A stretch of 64,000 nucleotides of DNA, taken from Methanomassiliicoccaceae archaeon DOK (lineage in GTDB: Archaea > Thermoplasmatota > Thermoplasmata > Methanomassiliicoccales > Methanomethylophilaceae). Location of the stretch: contig CP047880.1 in NCBI GenBank assembly GCA_009911715.1, forward strand, positions 372,001-436,000. The letters run 5' to 3'. Positions 36,131 to 44,832 of this stretch are shown here, piece by piece. The notes below the pieces were generated by a model that saw only the letters and a list, made by a program, of their open reading frames with translations, ran no database searches and had not been told where the DNA came from. Position 1 is the stretch's first letter. Each line of letters opens with the position of its first letter. The position numbers and the translations under genes were made by a program.

Positions 36131-36505
36131 TCAGTCCAGGAAGAACTCCTTGACGTTGTCCCTGAACAGGTACCAGAGGATGATCAGTGCGACTATGACC
36201 AGCACGATCCCTCCCGCTCCGGTGACGAACAGGGATGCGATGCCGAAGATCAGGTTCAGTATGGTGAAGATCACTCCGAGGTACCACCAGAGCTTCCAGC
36301 CCTTGAGGAACCCGGCCCCGACGACGATCTGTATAATCCCGAGGACAGCGACCGCGCCGCCGGACAATCCGGCGATCTCCTCGATTTCGGGGTCCACAGC
36401 CATGCCCGTGGCGGCGAGCATGATCCCGGAGACCAGAAGCAGCAGTCCTAACAGTACGTAGATGACGCCGATGAGCGTCACAAGAAGAGGGCGTTTTGCT
36501 CCCAT
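36131..36505 (-). CDS. Four-helix membrane protein, unknown function
   Basis: 124-residue protein made up of four hydrophobic segments (about residues 7-33, 46-67, 70-92 and 95-115) with glycine-rich turns. The pattern LLVTLIGVIYVLLGLLLLVSG and GWKLWWYLGVIF resembles small DUF-type membrane proteins found widely in archaea. No function can be assigned. Single gene between the VOC gene (convergent) and the Sms genes. Confidence 0.7.
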   Translation of the reverse strand: MGAKRPLLVTLIGVIYVLLGLLLLVSGIMLAATGMAVDPEIEEIAGLSGGAVAVLGIIQIVVGAGFLKGWKLWWYLGVIFTILNLIFGIASLFVTGAGGIVLVIVALIILWYLFRDNVKEFFLD

Positions 36506-36571
36506 GACGGAAGCATCGCTCTAAGGGTTTAAAAGGTGGAGGGTCCCCGCGGGGCCCTCCGATGATTGGGT

Positions 36572-37777
36572 TCAGTCTCCGAGGTTCGCCTGCTCGATGG
36601 CTGCGTCCAGCTCCTGCTGGAGCGCCGGCGGGAGGCCGTTGATGCTTCCCGACAGGAATCCCCTGACGATCATGCTGACCGCCTCGTCCTCGGTGAGGCC
36701 CCTGGACATCAGGTACTCGATCTGGTCCTGGGCGATCTTTCCGACGGCGGCCTCGTGGGTCATCTCGACGTCGGCCACATGCGCCTCGAGCTCGGGGACC
36801 GCGTTGGTCGATCCGCCGTCCTTCATGATGATGCTCCTGCACTCCAGGTGGGCCTTCGCTCCGGGGGCGTTCCCCACGAGGCGTCCGCGGGCGCACATGT
36901 GTCCGCCCATGGAGATGCTCCTGCTCATGATCTGGGCGCTGCTGTCCCTTCCGTTCAGGTACACCAGTCCTCCGGTGTCGATGTCGGAGCCCTCGTGCGC
37001 GATGCACATGGTGTTGTACAGGGCGGTCGCGCCCTCGGCCAGGCTGGCGGAGGGGAAGCTCTGGAGGCTGCCGACGGGGTTCAGGATGACGTAGTTGTTG
37101 GTGTAGTTGGAGTTCTTCCCGACCACGGTGGCGGTCCTCGGGCGGACGCCGGTCTGCTTGCCCCAGCTGTGGATCATGGAGAAGGTCAGGTTGCAGTTCT
37201 CGCCCAGGTAGATCTCGGACACCCCGATGTGGAGGGCGTCGTTGGCATGGGGGGAGGTCGAGCATCCCGTGATCATCTCGAGGGAGGCGTTGTCCTCCAC
37301 GATGACGATGTTGTGGACGTTCTGGATGGTCTTGTCCGTGTTGATCATCATGCAGGTCTGGACGGGGTCCTTGACGTGGTACCCGGACTTGACGCGGATG
37401 AAGTAGCCGTCGGCCTCCTCGAGGTAGCTCTTGGCGGTGTACTTGTCCTTGGCGGGGTCCATCGCCTTCCACATGTAGTCCTTGACCCAGTCGTACTTCT
37501 TCAGGGCGTCCTGGGTGGACATCATCTCCAGTCCCTCCTGCTGGGAGGAGCTGCAGTGGCTCATGCCGTTGTCGATGAACATCAGGGTCCCGGAGCGGTT
37601 CATCTCGTCGGCCACGACCCCGACCTTCTCCATGTAGTCCTTGTACTTGGAGCTCTGGAGGTCGTCTATCTGCACGGAGTCCTTCGAACCCTCCTCGTAG
37701 TGGTCCAGGTCCAGGTCGGCACCGTACGCGCCCTTCTTGTTCAGGGCTTCCTTCACAGACTGATTATCTGCTGACAT
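36572..37777 (-). CDS. smsB: SufB/SufD-like Fe-S cluster scaffold (SmsB type)
   Basis: 401-residue SufB/SufD-family protein, shorter than bacterial SufB. The C-terminal beta-helix and helical end carry conserved blocks (RNGRDSS-like LNGRDSSAQIMS, CRSIIMKDGG, LEAHVADVEMTHEAAVGKI, YLMSRGLTEDEA). It acts with the ATPase SmsC encoded just upstream to build iron-sulfur clusters. The first codon (ATG 37777) lies inside the end of smsC, a 25-base overlap. No cysteine desulfurase or SufE is near, as expected for the two-gene minimal system of methanogens that can use sulfide. Confidence 0.9.
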   Translation of the reverse strand: MSADNQSVKEALNKKGAYGADLDLDHYEEGSKDSVQIDDLQSSKYKDYMEKVGVVADEMNRSGTLMFIDNGMSHCSSSQQEGLEMMSTQDALKKYDWVKDYMWKAMDPAKDKYTAKSYLEEADGYFIRVKSGYHVKDPVQTCMMINTDKTIQNVHNIVIVEDNASLEMITGCSTSPHANDALHIGVSEIYLGENCNLTFSMIHSWGKQTGVRPRTATVVGKNSNYTNNYVILNPVGSLQSFPSASLAEGATALYNTMCIAHEGSDIDTGGLVYLNGRDSSAQIMSRSISMGGHMCARGRLVGNAPGAKAHLECRSIIMKDGGSTNAVPELEAHVADVEMTHEAAVGKIAQDQIEYLMSRGLTEDEAVSMIVRGFLSGSINGLPPALQQELDAAIEQANLGD

Positions 37778-38505
37778 CCGTCGCACTCTCCGTATCCGTT
37801 CTCTCTGATCTCCTTGAGCAGGTCGCTGGGCCTGCCGGAGCAGAATATCCTGCCGTCCCTCATGACGTATCCGCGGTCTGCGCCGATGTAGTCCATGATC
37901 TGGCCGGTGTGGGTGATGACCAGGGACGACACGTGCCTCTGCTTCCCGGGGCAGCTGCCGTCGTACAGCAGGTCGTGGACCTTGTTGCCGATGAGGTCGA
38001 TGTTCTCCAGGTCCACGCCGGACTCGGGCTCGTCCAGGAGGATGAACTCGGGTTTCTGGGCGGTGAGCTGCAGGAGCTCGGACCTCTTGATCTCCCCTCC
38101 GGAGAAGCCCACGTTGACCTCCCTCTCGAGGAAGTTCTGCATCTTGAACTTGGAGGCGTCCTTCAGGATGGCCTCCCCGTTGTCGGGGGACGACGCCTTG
38201 ATGAGGTCGCCGAGCTTGACCCCGTAGATGTTCGGGGGGCGCTGCATCATCATGCCTATCCCCAGCTTCGCGCGCTGGTCCACCGTCATCTCGGTGATGT
38301 CCTGTCCCTTGAACAGGATCTGGCCCTGAGTGACCTTGATCGAGCTGTAGCCCATTATAGTGGACATCAGCGTGGACTTGCCGGACCCGTTGGGTCCGAA
38401 AAGAACGCATGTCTCCCCCTCGTTGACGGTGAGGTTGACGCCTTTCAGGATCTCCCTCTCGCCGGCCACGGCGTGCAGGTCGACCACTTTCAGCATTTCA
38501 GTCAT
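37753..38505 (-). CDS. smsC: SufC-like ATPase (SmsC type)
   Basis: 250-residue ABC-type ATPase. Walker A FGPNGSGKST, signature GFSGGEIKRSELLQ and Walker B FILLDEPESGVDLENI are those of SufC. The tail ends with a paired cysteine segment GECDGC. It drives conformational change of the SmsB scaffold. A TATA-like TAAATTATAG lies about 35 bp upstream, and the divergent flavoprotein gene starts 170 bp away. Confidence 0.93.
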   Translation of the reverse strand: MTEMLKVVDLHAVAGEREILKGVNLTVNEGETCVLFGPNGSGKSTLMSTIMGYSSIKVTQGQILFKGQDITEMTVDQRAKLGIGMMMQRPPNIYGVKLGDLIKASSPDNGEAILKDASKFKMQNFLEREVNVGFSGGEIKRSELLQLTAQKPEFILLDEPESGVDLENIDLIGNKVHDLLYDGSCPGKQRHVSSLVITHTGQIMDYIGADRGYVMRDGRIFCSGRPSDLLKEIRENGYGECDGCQQIISL

Positions 38506-38674
38506 TTCTTCACCTGTAACGCCGTGAACGCTACACTATAATTTAACTTATCGAGCATCACCGATGATACTGTACCCGGGGATGCGGCTCATAGGCCGCG
38601 ATATCCGTGCCGCGGTGCGCGGACACCGCCTCCGGACCGATACAGGTTTATCGGGCACGACTCTACGCTCCTGC

Positions 38675-39256
38675 ATGAAGGTACTCGCGCTCAACGGAAG
38701 CCCCCGCCCGATCGGGAACACTAGCAACATACTCCACGAGGTCACGGACCTCTTCGAGAGGGAGGGCATAGAGGTGGAGATCGTCTACCTCTACGAGTAC
38801 CAGTTCGTCAACTGCAACGTCTGCCTGACCTGCGAGATTAGGGGAGACGGCAGATGCATCGACGAGGACGACGGGTTCAACGACCTCCTGGACAGGATGA
38901 GGCAGGCGGACGGGATCATCCTCGCCGCGCCGACCTACGCCAACGCCTGCCCGAGCATGATGCAGACGTTCCTGGAGAGGGCCGCTCTCGTCTTCGGGAA
39001 GGGCGACCACGGCCTGAAGGGAAAGGTCGGGGGCGCGATCGCCGTGTGCGGACACGACGGCGCGTCCATGGTGTACAACCAGATGGTGGACTGGATGCTG
39101 ATGAACCAGATGCTGGTGTCCGGGTCCTACCCGATGCCCATCGTGAGGGCGCTGAACTCCCCACAGTACGAGGATGACAAGGAGGGCATGAAGGGGATCC
39201 ACTCCCTCGTGGAGGGGATGGTCTCCGCAATCATGCGCCTCAACGGCTACGCCTGA
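38675..39256 (+). CDS. Flavodoxin-fold NADPH-dependent FMN reductase / Fe-S flavoprotein
   Basis: 193-residue protein. The FMN phosphate loop NGSPRPIGNTS is at residues 6-16, and the compact cysteine motif CNVCLTC near residues 49-55 suggests an iron-sulfur cluster as in the Isf family of archaeal flavoproteins. A second flavin loop APTYANACPSMMQTFLERA follows. Likely an electron-transfer protein or a reductase for iron or oxygen species. ATG 38675 is about 27 bp beyond a TATA-like GGTTTATCG. Confidence 0.87.
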   Translation: MKVLALNGSPRPIGNTSNILHEVTDLFEREGIEVEIVYLYEYQFVNCNVCLTCEIRGDGRCIDEDDGFNDLLDRMRQADGIILAAPTYANACPSMMQTFLERAALVFGKGDHGLKGKVGGAIAVCGHDGASMVYNQMVDWMLMNQMLVSGSYPMPIVRALNSPQYEDDKEGMKGIHSLVEGMVSAIMRLNGYA

Positions 39257-39271
39257 GCCGAAGAAGGTCGG

Positions 39272-39994
39272 TCAGAAGAAGAAGAACCCGCATCCCTCGG
39301 ACACGGATATCCTGGCCACGGCCTCCATTCTGTCGACCGGGCCGCTGTAACGTCTGACCATCATCTTGCCCTCCTCCGGGAGGGCCTCCCTCAGCACGCC
39401 GACCTCCCTCAGGAGCTCCTCGGCGTCCTCGGGTGTGAACCTTTTCCCCTCCTTCACCGCATCCGGCACCGACGCCACGATGGGGCACCCGTGCCTTCCG
39501 GCTATCTCGGGGAGCAGGCTGTTGTCCGGACCGAACGCCCCTATGCAGCCCCTGCCCTTGTCCCAGGACAGCGGGCAGTTGGCGCACATGTCGTTCATCT
39601 CGTCGAAGCTGAGCATGTCCCATCCCGTGAGCCTGTCGTCGGCGCCCGCCTTCGCCAGCACCTTCTCCCTGACGTCGTCGGGGAGGCCCTCCGTGACGAT
39701 CCATCCCGTGCACACCCTCTGGGCGAGTGGTTCGAGGGTGGCCCTGTCGTCGTCCTTCTTGACCTTGTCCATGTAGACTGCGTCGGTCTCGGGGTTGATC
39801 CTGTTGCGCTTGATGAAGGCGTCCCAGTCGCCCACGGCCTTCTTCGCGGTGTCCAGGTCCACCTTGGTGTCGTACTCCATGTACTCCTCGAAGCCGCTTG
39901 GGTCGTCCAGGTGCACCTTGACGATGTTCGCGCGCAGCTCCCTGCAGGGAGCGCTGGGTGCCTCAGTCTCACAGATTCCGATGTTGATTCCCAT
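39272..39994 (-). CDS. Conserved cysteine-motif protein, unknown function
   Basis: 240-residue soluble protein that I cannot assign to a named family. A compact segment CANCPLSWDKGRGC at about residues 138-151 offers three cysteines for a metal or Fe-S cluster; another cysteine lies in the extreme C-terminus, which ends in the unusual GCGFFFF. Convergent with the flavoprotein gene (15-bp gap) and probably a single-gene unit; the neighbours on both sides are iron-sulfur proteins. Confidence 0.75.
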   Translation of the reverse strand: MGINIGICETEAPSAPCRELRANIVKVHLDDPSGFEEYMEYDTKVDLDTAKKAVGDWDAFIKRNRINPETDAVYMDKVKKDDDRATLEPLAQRVCTGWIVTEGLPDDVREKVLAKAGADDRLTGWDMLSFDEMNDMCANCPLSWDKGRGCIGAFGPDNSLLPEIAGRHGCPIVASVPDAVKEGKRFTPEDAEELLREVGVLREALPEEGKMMVRRYSGPVDRMEAVARISVSEGCGFFFF

Positions 39995-40067
39995 GCCCTC
40001 ACCTCCGCCTCGGCGGCGGGATGCGACGCTATTCGCTCACTATGTAGTTAATGACTGCGGATGCGGT

Positions 40068-40709
40068 TCACAGACGGTTCTCCGATACGACCGATCCGCT
40101 GCGGGAGACGACCGTCTCCGTGACCTCGACGGGTCTGCCGGCGGTCTCGGCGGCCGCCGCCACGATGTTGGTGAGCGCCCTGCAGCAGGGGACCTCCATC
40201 CTCACGACATGTACCCTGTCGATCGGGTTGCCAGCCAGGATGGATGCGATCTTGTCGAACCTCGTGCGATCGTCCAGCTTGGGGCATCCGATGATCACGG
40301 GGTTCCCGGCCACGAACCTCCTCCTGAAGTCGTCGATGGTGAACGCGGTGCAGTCGGCAGCGATGACGAGGGTCCCCCTGAAGAAGTCGGACCTTGGGTG
40401 GACGAGTGCGATCTGGATGGGCCACTGGTATCCGGGGTCCGCCATGAGGCAGGACGGCTGCGCGTCGGTCCCGGGCGCGACCGGCACGGTCGACGGGGGT
40501 TCCGGGTCCCTGAAGGTGATCGCACCCCTGGGGCAGGCCGGAAGGCAGTCGCCGAGGCCGTCGCAGACGTTCTCGCGGACGAGTTCGGCCTTCCCGTCCA
40601 CCAGTTCTATGGCACCTTCGTGGCAGGCGGTCACGCACAGTCCGCATCCGTCGCATTTCTCCTTGTCTATGGAGACCTTCCTTCCGAGCATGGGGAGACA
40701 AGGCGTCAT
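40068..40709 (-). CDS. Two-cluster ferredoxin-domain protein
   Basis: 213-residue protein with an N-terminal polyferredoxin region: IDKEKCDGCGLCVTACHEGAIEL and then ENVCDGLGDCLPACPRGAI, giving two [4Fe-4S] sites. After a proline-rich linker, the C-terminal 120 residues contain IAADCTAF, IIGCPKLDD and PCCRALT, further cysteines of the type seen in ferredoxins encoded near hybrid-cluster proteins. Probably an electron carrier or oxidative-stress protein. ATG 40709 is the first plausible start; the open frame continues upstream inside the next gene without similarity. Confidence 0.83.
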   Translation of the reverse strand: MTPCLPMLGRKVSIDKEKCDGCGLCVTACHEGAIELVDGKAELVRENVCDGLGDCLPACPRGAITFRDPEPPSTVPVAPGTDAQPSCLMADPGYQWPIQIALVHPRSDFFRGTLVIAADCTAFTIDDFRRRFVAGNPVIIGCPKLDDRTRFDKIASILAGNPIDRVHVVRMEVPCCRALTNIVAAAAETAGRPVEVTETVVSRSGSVVSENRL

Positions 40710-40747
40710 GGCTGTTTTAAGGCGTCGTTGTTTCGACAACGGAGCTC

Positions 40748-41629
40748 TCAGTCGTCCGTCACGATCTCGCAGGAGCATTCCATGACCTGGTCCCCGAGGA
40801 CGATCCTCCCTATGCTCCCTGCGTGGATCCTGCCGGAGCGCGGGTTCTTGACGGACTCCACATGCTCCTTGACCTCTGCATCCACGTCCGAGTACTCGAA
40901 CGCCAGGTCCGTACCCTTCATGGTGCAGTCTATCAGCTTCAGGTTCCTGCAGTAGCAGAACGGCTGCGTCCCGGATATCCTGCATCCGATTAGCGTCAGG
41001 TTTTCCGAGTACCATCCGAGGTACTCGCCTCTCACATCGCAGTCCCTCAGGGTCACGTTCCTGCTGTGCCAGAACGCGTCCTTGGTCTCTAGGCTGGATC
41101 TCTCGATGACGACGTCCTCCGTGTACTGGAACGAGTACTTCCCCTTCATGGTCATCCCATCGATCCTCAGGTGGGAGCTGTCGAGGAAGATGTACTCGGA
41201 TTCGATCTCGCTGTCCCCGATCCTGATCCCGCGGCATTTCCAGCCGAACTCGGGCGAACAGATCCTGCAGCCACGTACGGCGACGTTGTCGCACTCCCTC
41301 AGGCACTTGACGCCCGAGACCACGGTGTCCGACAGGATGCCGTCACTGGAGTACCAGAGCGGCGCGCGGCAGTTCTCCGTGAGGCTGCATCCCTCCATGG
41401 TGAACCCATGAGTGTGCCAGACCGGATAGCGGAGGTCGAAGGTGCATCCTTTGACGACGATGTCACGGCCCTCCTTCAGCGCCGACTCGCCGTCGTTCGG
41501 TCCCGAGAAGGTGCAGTTCTCGACGACAGCGTCGCGGAGGTTGTACAGCGCGCGCTCCTCGTCGAAGGTCATCCCCGACACATGCCTGCGGTCACTGGCG
41601 TTTCCGACGACTCCATTCGTGGCGATCAT
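40748..41629 (-). CDS. DUF3737 right-handed beta-helix protein
   Basis: 293-residue protein of the DUF3737 type. It consists of repeated short coils of a beta-helix, each with a pattern like V-x-V/I-x-x-C-x-I/F (VVENCTFSG, VVKGCTFD, VAVRGCRIC, VTLRDCDVRG, LTLIGCRISG, LKLIDCTMKG). Such solenoids bind sugars or act as structural repeats; function here is unknown. A TATA-like TTAAATATAATC is centred about 28 bp before ATG 41629, favouring this start over the ATG 12 bases upstream. Divergent from the zinc-ribbon gene. Confidence 0.82.
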   Translation of the reverse strand: MIATNGVVGNASDRRHVSGMTFDEERALYNLRDAVVENCTFSGPNDGESALKEGRDIVVKGCTFDLRYPVWHTHGFTMEGCSLTENCRAPLWYSSDGILSDTVVSGVKCLRECDNVAVRGCRICSPEFGWKCRGIRIGDSEIESEYIFLDSSHLRIDGMTMKGKYSFQYTEDVVIERSSLETKDAFWHSRNVTLRDCDVRGEYLGWYSENLTLIGCRISGTQPFCYCRNLKLIDCTMKGTDLAFEYSDVDAEVKEHVESVKNPRSGRIHAGSIGRIVLGDQVMECSCEIVTDD

Positions 41630-41737
41630 GACCCCACCCATGTGCGGATTATATTTAAGTTAAATCTAACTACAAGTATTGAGTGCCTCGGGATGAAGGT
41701 TGAAAGAGTAAATACCTGTAGTTGTATTACAGCGCTC

Positions 41738-42433
41738 ATGGCGTCGCCGATTGTCGAACCCCTCGTGTGCAGAGTTTGCGGCAGGGAGCTTGAGGCGACG
41801 GCATCGACAGATGATGAGCCAGACATCGAGATCCGCATGTGCGCGGATTGCGCGGAGGGGAGGTCGAAGGTGCTTGTCCGCATGTACGACGGCACCAGCA
41901 GGAGATACCCCCAGAACAAGGTGTTCCGCGGGAACTACCGTCTGATGATGGACGGCGGGAAGAGCTACCACACCCATGTGAACTGCTATCTCAACTGGAA
42001 CAGGACCACGCTCCTTTGTTTTACAGGCTGGAAGCTGATCCCGAAGAGCGCCATTGTGAACATCAAGAAGTGCCCCTTCTGCATGGCGGCCGACGGACAT
42101 CAGCCCGGGTTCGTCAACATGCCCCTCTACGGATGGGACATCTACAAGGGACGTGAGCCGATAGGCGTCATGAAGCTGGACTGCAAGGACTCACACCTCT
42201 TCATCGGGTGCCTGCTGGTGCCCGGTCAGACAGTCGAGGGGATGCCAGAGTTCTTCACCGGCAGGTCCCATCTCCCCATCCCGGAAGGGGTGGAGCTAAT
42301 AGGCTTCGACGATCCCTACACGATACACTTCGTCACGGCGATAGACGAGCATCCGGATCGCAGGACCGTGTCCGTAAGCGTGTACCAGGTGCTCTTCGAC
42401 AGGAACGGCGAATTCGTCGAAAGCGAGCGCTGA
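41738..42433 (+). CDS. Zinc-ribbon protein of unknown function
   Basis: 231-residue protein. An N-terminal treble-clef-like ribbon is formed by CRVCG (residues 12-16) and CADC (about 35-38); a second CxxC (CPFC) lies near residue 107. Between and after are mixed alpha/beta stretches with HTHVNCYLNWN and DCKDSHLFIGCLLVPGQ. I do not recognise the family. AGTAAATACC lies about 25 bp before the ATG. It converges on the AMP phosphorylase gene with a 25-bp gap. Confidence 0.72.
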   Translation: MASPIVEPLVCRVCGRELEATASTDDEPDIEIRMCADCAEGRSKVLVRMYDGTSRRYPQNKVFRGNYRLMMDGGKSYHTHVNCYLNWNRTTLLCFTGWKLIPKSAIVNIKKCPFCMAADGHQPGFVNMPLYGWDIYKGREPIGVMKLDCKDSHLFIGCLLVPGQTVEGMPEFFTGRSHLPIPEGVELIGFDDPYTIHFVTAIDEHPDRRTVSVSVYQVLFDRNGEFVESER

Positions 42434-42458
42434 ACGCCGATTGTGCAGGGGGTCGTTC

Positions 42459-43961
42459 TCAGTCCGGCCCGATTCTTTTGATAATCATGCCCTCGATGCC
42501 TATCGGCTCCCTCTCGAGGGCGACATCGACCGCGTGTCCGAGTTTATCCTCGCGTTCGGCGTAGATCGTCATCAGAACATCCCCCTCGGAGACCTTCATC
42601 CCGAGCTTCTTGCCGAGGACGACCCCCGCGCCCTTGTCCGAAGGGGCGCCGGCGGCTTTCGCCACGGCCACAACGGCCTTGTTGGAAAGGCTCCTGACGA
42701 ATCCGGACCTCTCGGCCCTTATCTCCGCGGAGTGGCTGCCGGGAACCATGTCCTTGGAGGAGATGTCCGGTTTTCCGCCCTGTGCGGCCACTATCTCGAG
42801 GAACTTCTCATGAGCCAGTCCGGATTCCAGGATCTCCCTCGCCTTTCCGACCCCGTCACGGACACCGCCCATGCTCAGGATCGTCCCGGCGCATATGCAC
42901 GCCTTGTCGATCACATCCTCATGTCCCGGGACGCGTTCGAGGACCTCCATGCATTCCCTCGCCTCGAGGATCGGGCCCACGGCCTCGCCCAGGGGCTGTT
43001 TGGCGTATGTTATGGCGCATTCGACCCTGATGCCGAGCTTGTCCCCCAGGTCCATGAGATCCCTGGCGTAGCCCTTCGCATCCTCCAGGGTGGGCACCTT
43101 CGATTCCGATCCCATGGGTATGTCCATGACCAGGTCGGTGGCCCCCACGGCGACCTTCTTGCTCATGATGGACGCCAGAAGCTGAGGGCGGGGATCGATG
43201 CCGAGGGGGCGCTGGACCGTGATGAAGTGGTCTCCGGCGGGACCCAGGTCGGTGGCCCCCGTCCATGAGAACACGCCGCCTGTCTCCTCGGAGATGCGCC
43301 GGACCTCGTCCGCGTCCAGATCCACCCTGCAGAACGTCTCGACGAAGTCAGCCGTCCCGCAGGCGCTGCTGATTGCACGGGACGATAGCTTGGGGATGGT
43401 CAGTCCGGCGGCCGCGACGATGGATACGACGATCGGAGTGATCTTGTTGCCGGGAAGGCCGCCGAAGCTGTGGAAATCGAAGACCTGCTTGTCATGGAAC
43501 GTCAGCTCGTCGCCGGTCTCCGCCATCGCCCTGGCGTAGGCGGCGATCTCGTCGGTGTCCATCCCCTTGATGTAGAGTGCTGTGAGCCATGCGGAGATCT
43601 CGATCCTGGACAGCCTCCCGGCGACGACGTCGTCCACAACCTGCCTGATGGATTCGGAGGGGAGGTGCATCCCGTCCATCTTCGCACGTATGTGCCTGAC
43701 GGACTCTGGGGTGTGCGACAGGGTGACCTCAGCGGATCCTCCGACGGCCGTGCCGCTGGCCCTCTGGACCGAGGGCGGTACGAGGATCGTCCCGCAGCGG
43801 ACCAGTGTGTCGGAGACGGATACTATGGCTATTGCGGCGGAGGTCCCCGCGATCCTGACACGGTCCCCCTCGGAGACGGAGAGTGAACGGCAGTCGTCCT
43901 CATGCAGGAGGACGGTGGGTTCGGATGTGTCAAGGTCGTAGTTCCTCACTTCGAGCTTCAT
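42459..43961 (-). CDS. deoA: AMP phosphorylase
   Basis: 500-residue archaeal AMP/thymidine phosphorylase. An archaeal-specific N-terminal domain of about 85 residues precedes the nucleoside-phosphorylase core with KQVFDFHSFGGLPGNK (phosphate site), LSSRAISSACGTADFVE and DIPMGSESKVPT. It converts AMP and phosphate to adenine and ribose 1,5-bisphosphate, the entry to the AMP pathway with ribose-1,5-bisphosphate isomerase and form III RubisCO. Neither partner gene lies in this window. Length and all blocks are intact. Confidence 0.92.
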   Translation of the reverse strand: MKLEVRNYDLDTSEPTVLLHEDDCRSLSVSEGDRVRIAGTSAAIAIVSVSDTLVRCGTILVPPSVQRASGTAVGGSAEVTLSHTPESVRHIRAKMDGMHLPSESIRQVVDDVVAGRLSRIEISAWLTALYIKGMDTDEIAAYARAMAETGDELTFHDKQVFDFHSFGGLPGNKITPIVVSIVAAAGLTIPKLSSRAISSACGTADFVETFCRVDLDADEVRRISEETGGVFSWTGATDLGPAGDHFITVQRPLGIDPRPQLLASIMSKKVAVGATDLVMDIPMGSESKVPTLEDAKGYARDLMDLGDKLGIRVECAITYAKQPLGEAVGPILEARECMEVLERVPGHEDVIDKACICAGTILSMGGVRDGVGKAREILESGLAHEKFLEIVAAQGGKPDISSKDMVPGSHSAEIRAERSGFVRSLSNKAVVAVAKAAGAPSDKGAGVVLGKKLGMKVSEGDVLMTIYAEREDKLGHAVDVALEREPIGIEGMIIKRIGPD

Positions 43962-44016
43962 CTTGTGGCCTCCGTCCCGTATCCGCGGTCATCGATATTA
44001 ATGGGCTGTCGTCCGG

Positions 44017-44790
44017 TCACGAGCCGTGCCTGGAGCAGTGCTCCTTGCCCTCGGCGGTGACCCTCTCGGACCCCCTGTACGGATCGAGGTCCCTGCCCAC
44101 GGGGCAGACGTCTATGCAGATGCCGCAGGGCCAGTGGTGCTCGTCCTTCAGGACTAGGTGGTGCCGGATGCACCGCTCCATGTCCATGCTATAGAATCCT
44201 CCGTCCTCTTCGGAGAACGCCTTCGAGGGGCACCTCCTCATGCACTTCCCGCAGTGGATGCAAAGATCCGCATCTAGCATGGGGTCGGCCTCTATGTCCG
44301 CGTCCGTGAGTATGGTGACCATGCGGACCCTCGGTCCGAACTCCTCGGTGAGGAGGTTGTGGCTGGCCCCGATCGTCCCCATGCCCGAGTAATACCCGGC
44401 GAGGACGTGGGAGAACGCCGCGGTGGGTTCGTCCAGAAGGACGCCGATGTTGAAGTAGCCGTCCCTGGGGAAGAAAACGGCGCGATGTCCCTGGGAGATC
44501 AGCCAGGACGTCATGCGGTACGCCATGTCGTCGAGGATGCGGTTGCTGGTGCGGTAGAGCTCCTGGTAGACCATCGACGGGGTGGTCGACACCATCGCCG
44601 GGGGGAGCGGTATCCCGATGACGATGGCGTTCTCCGCCCACGGCCAGATGCTCCTGGGCCAGTAGGCACTGTCCTGGATGGGGTGCTCGGACCAGCGGTC
44701 GGTGGGGCACGACTTCACGACTGCGGCGCCCAGTTCCATCGCCTTCTCGACCACGGCCCTCTTGAGCCCTGCGGGATCGGTCTCGGTCAT
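44017..44790 (-). CDS. Iron-sulfur oxidoreductase of the QueG/dehalogenase-like class
   Basis: 257-residue protein with a C-terminal pair of [4Fe-4S] motifs, CIHCGKCMRRC and CGICIDVC, after an N-terminal alpha/beta domain (WPWAENAIVIGIPL, GTIGASHNLLTEEFGPRVRM). This order resembles QueG and small reductive-dehalogenase-like proteins, which bind cobalamin at the N-terminal domain. The queuosine pathway is not expected in archaea, so the substrate is something else. The upstream gene is a membrane prenyltransferase on the same strand, separated by 42 bp. Confidence 0.78.
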   Translation of the reverse strand: MTETDPAGLKRAVVEKAMELGAAVVKSCPTDRWSEHPIQDSAYWPRSIWPWAENAIVIGIPLPPAMVSTTPSMVYQELYRTSNRILDDMAYRMTSWLISQGHRAVFFPRDGYFNIGVLLDEPTAAFSHVLAGYYSGMGTIGASHNLLTEEFGPRVRMVTILTDADIEADPMLDADLCIHCGKCMRRCPSKAFSEEDGGFYSMDMERCIRHHLVLKDEHHWPCGICIDVCPVGRDLDPYRGSERVTAEGKEHCSRHGS

Positions 44791-44832
44791 GTCGATGCGA
44801 ACGGGATACCCGTTATAAATCGGATGCTGGGC

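Noticed and set aside
37778-38410. N-terminal extension of the SmsB frame
   Set aside because: It lies entirely inside smsC in another frame, with Arg/Pro/Gln-rich shadow composition; SmsB-like sequence starts at ATG 37777.
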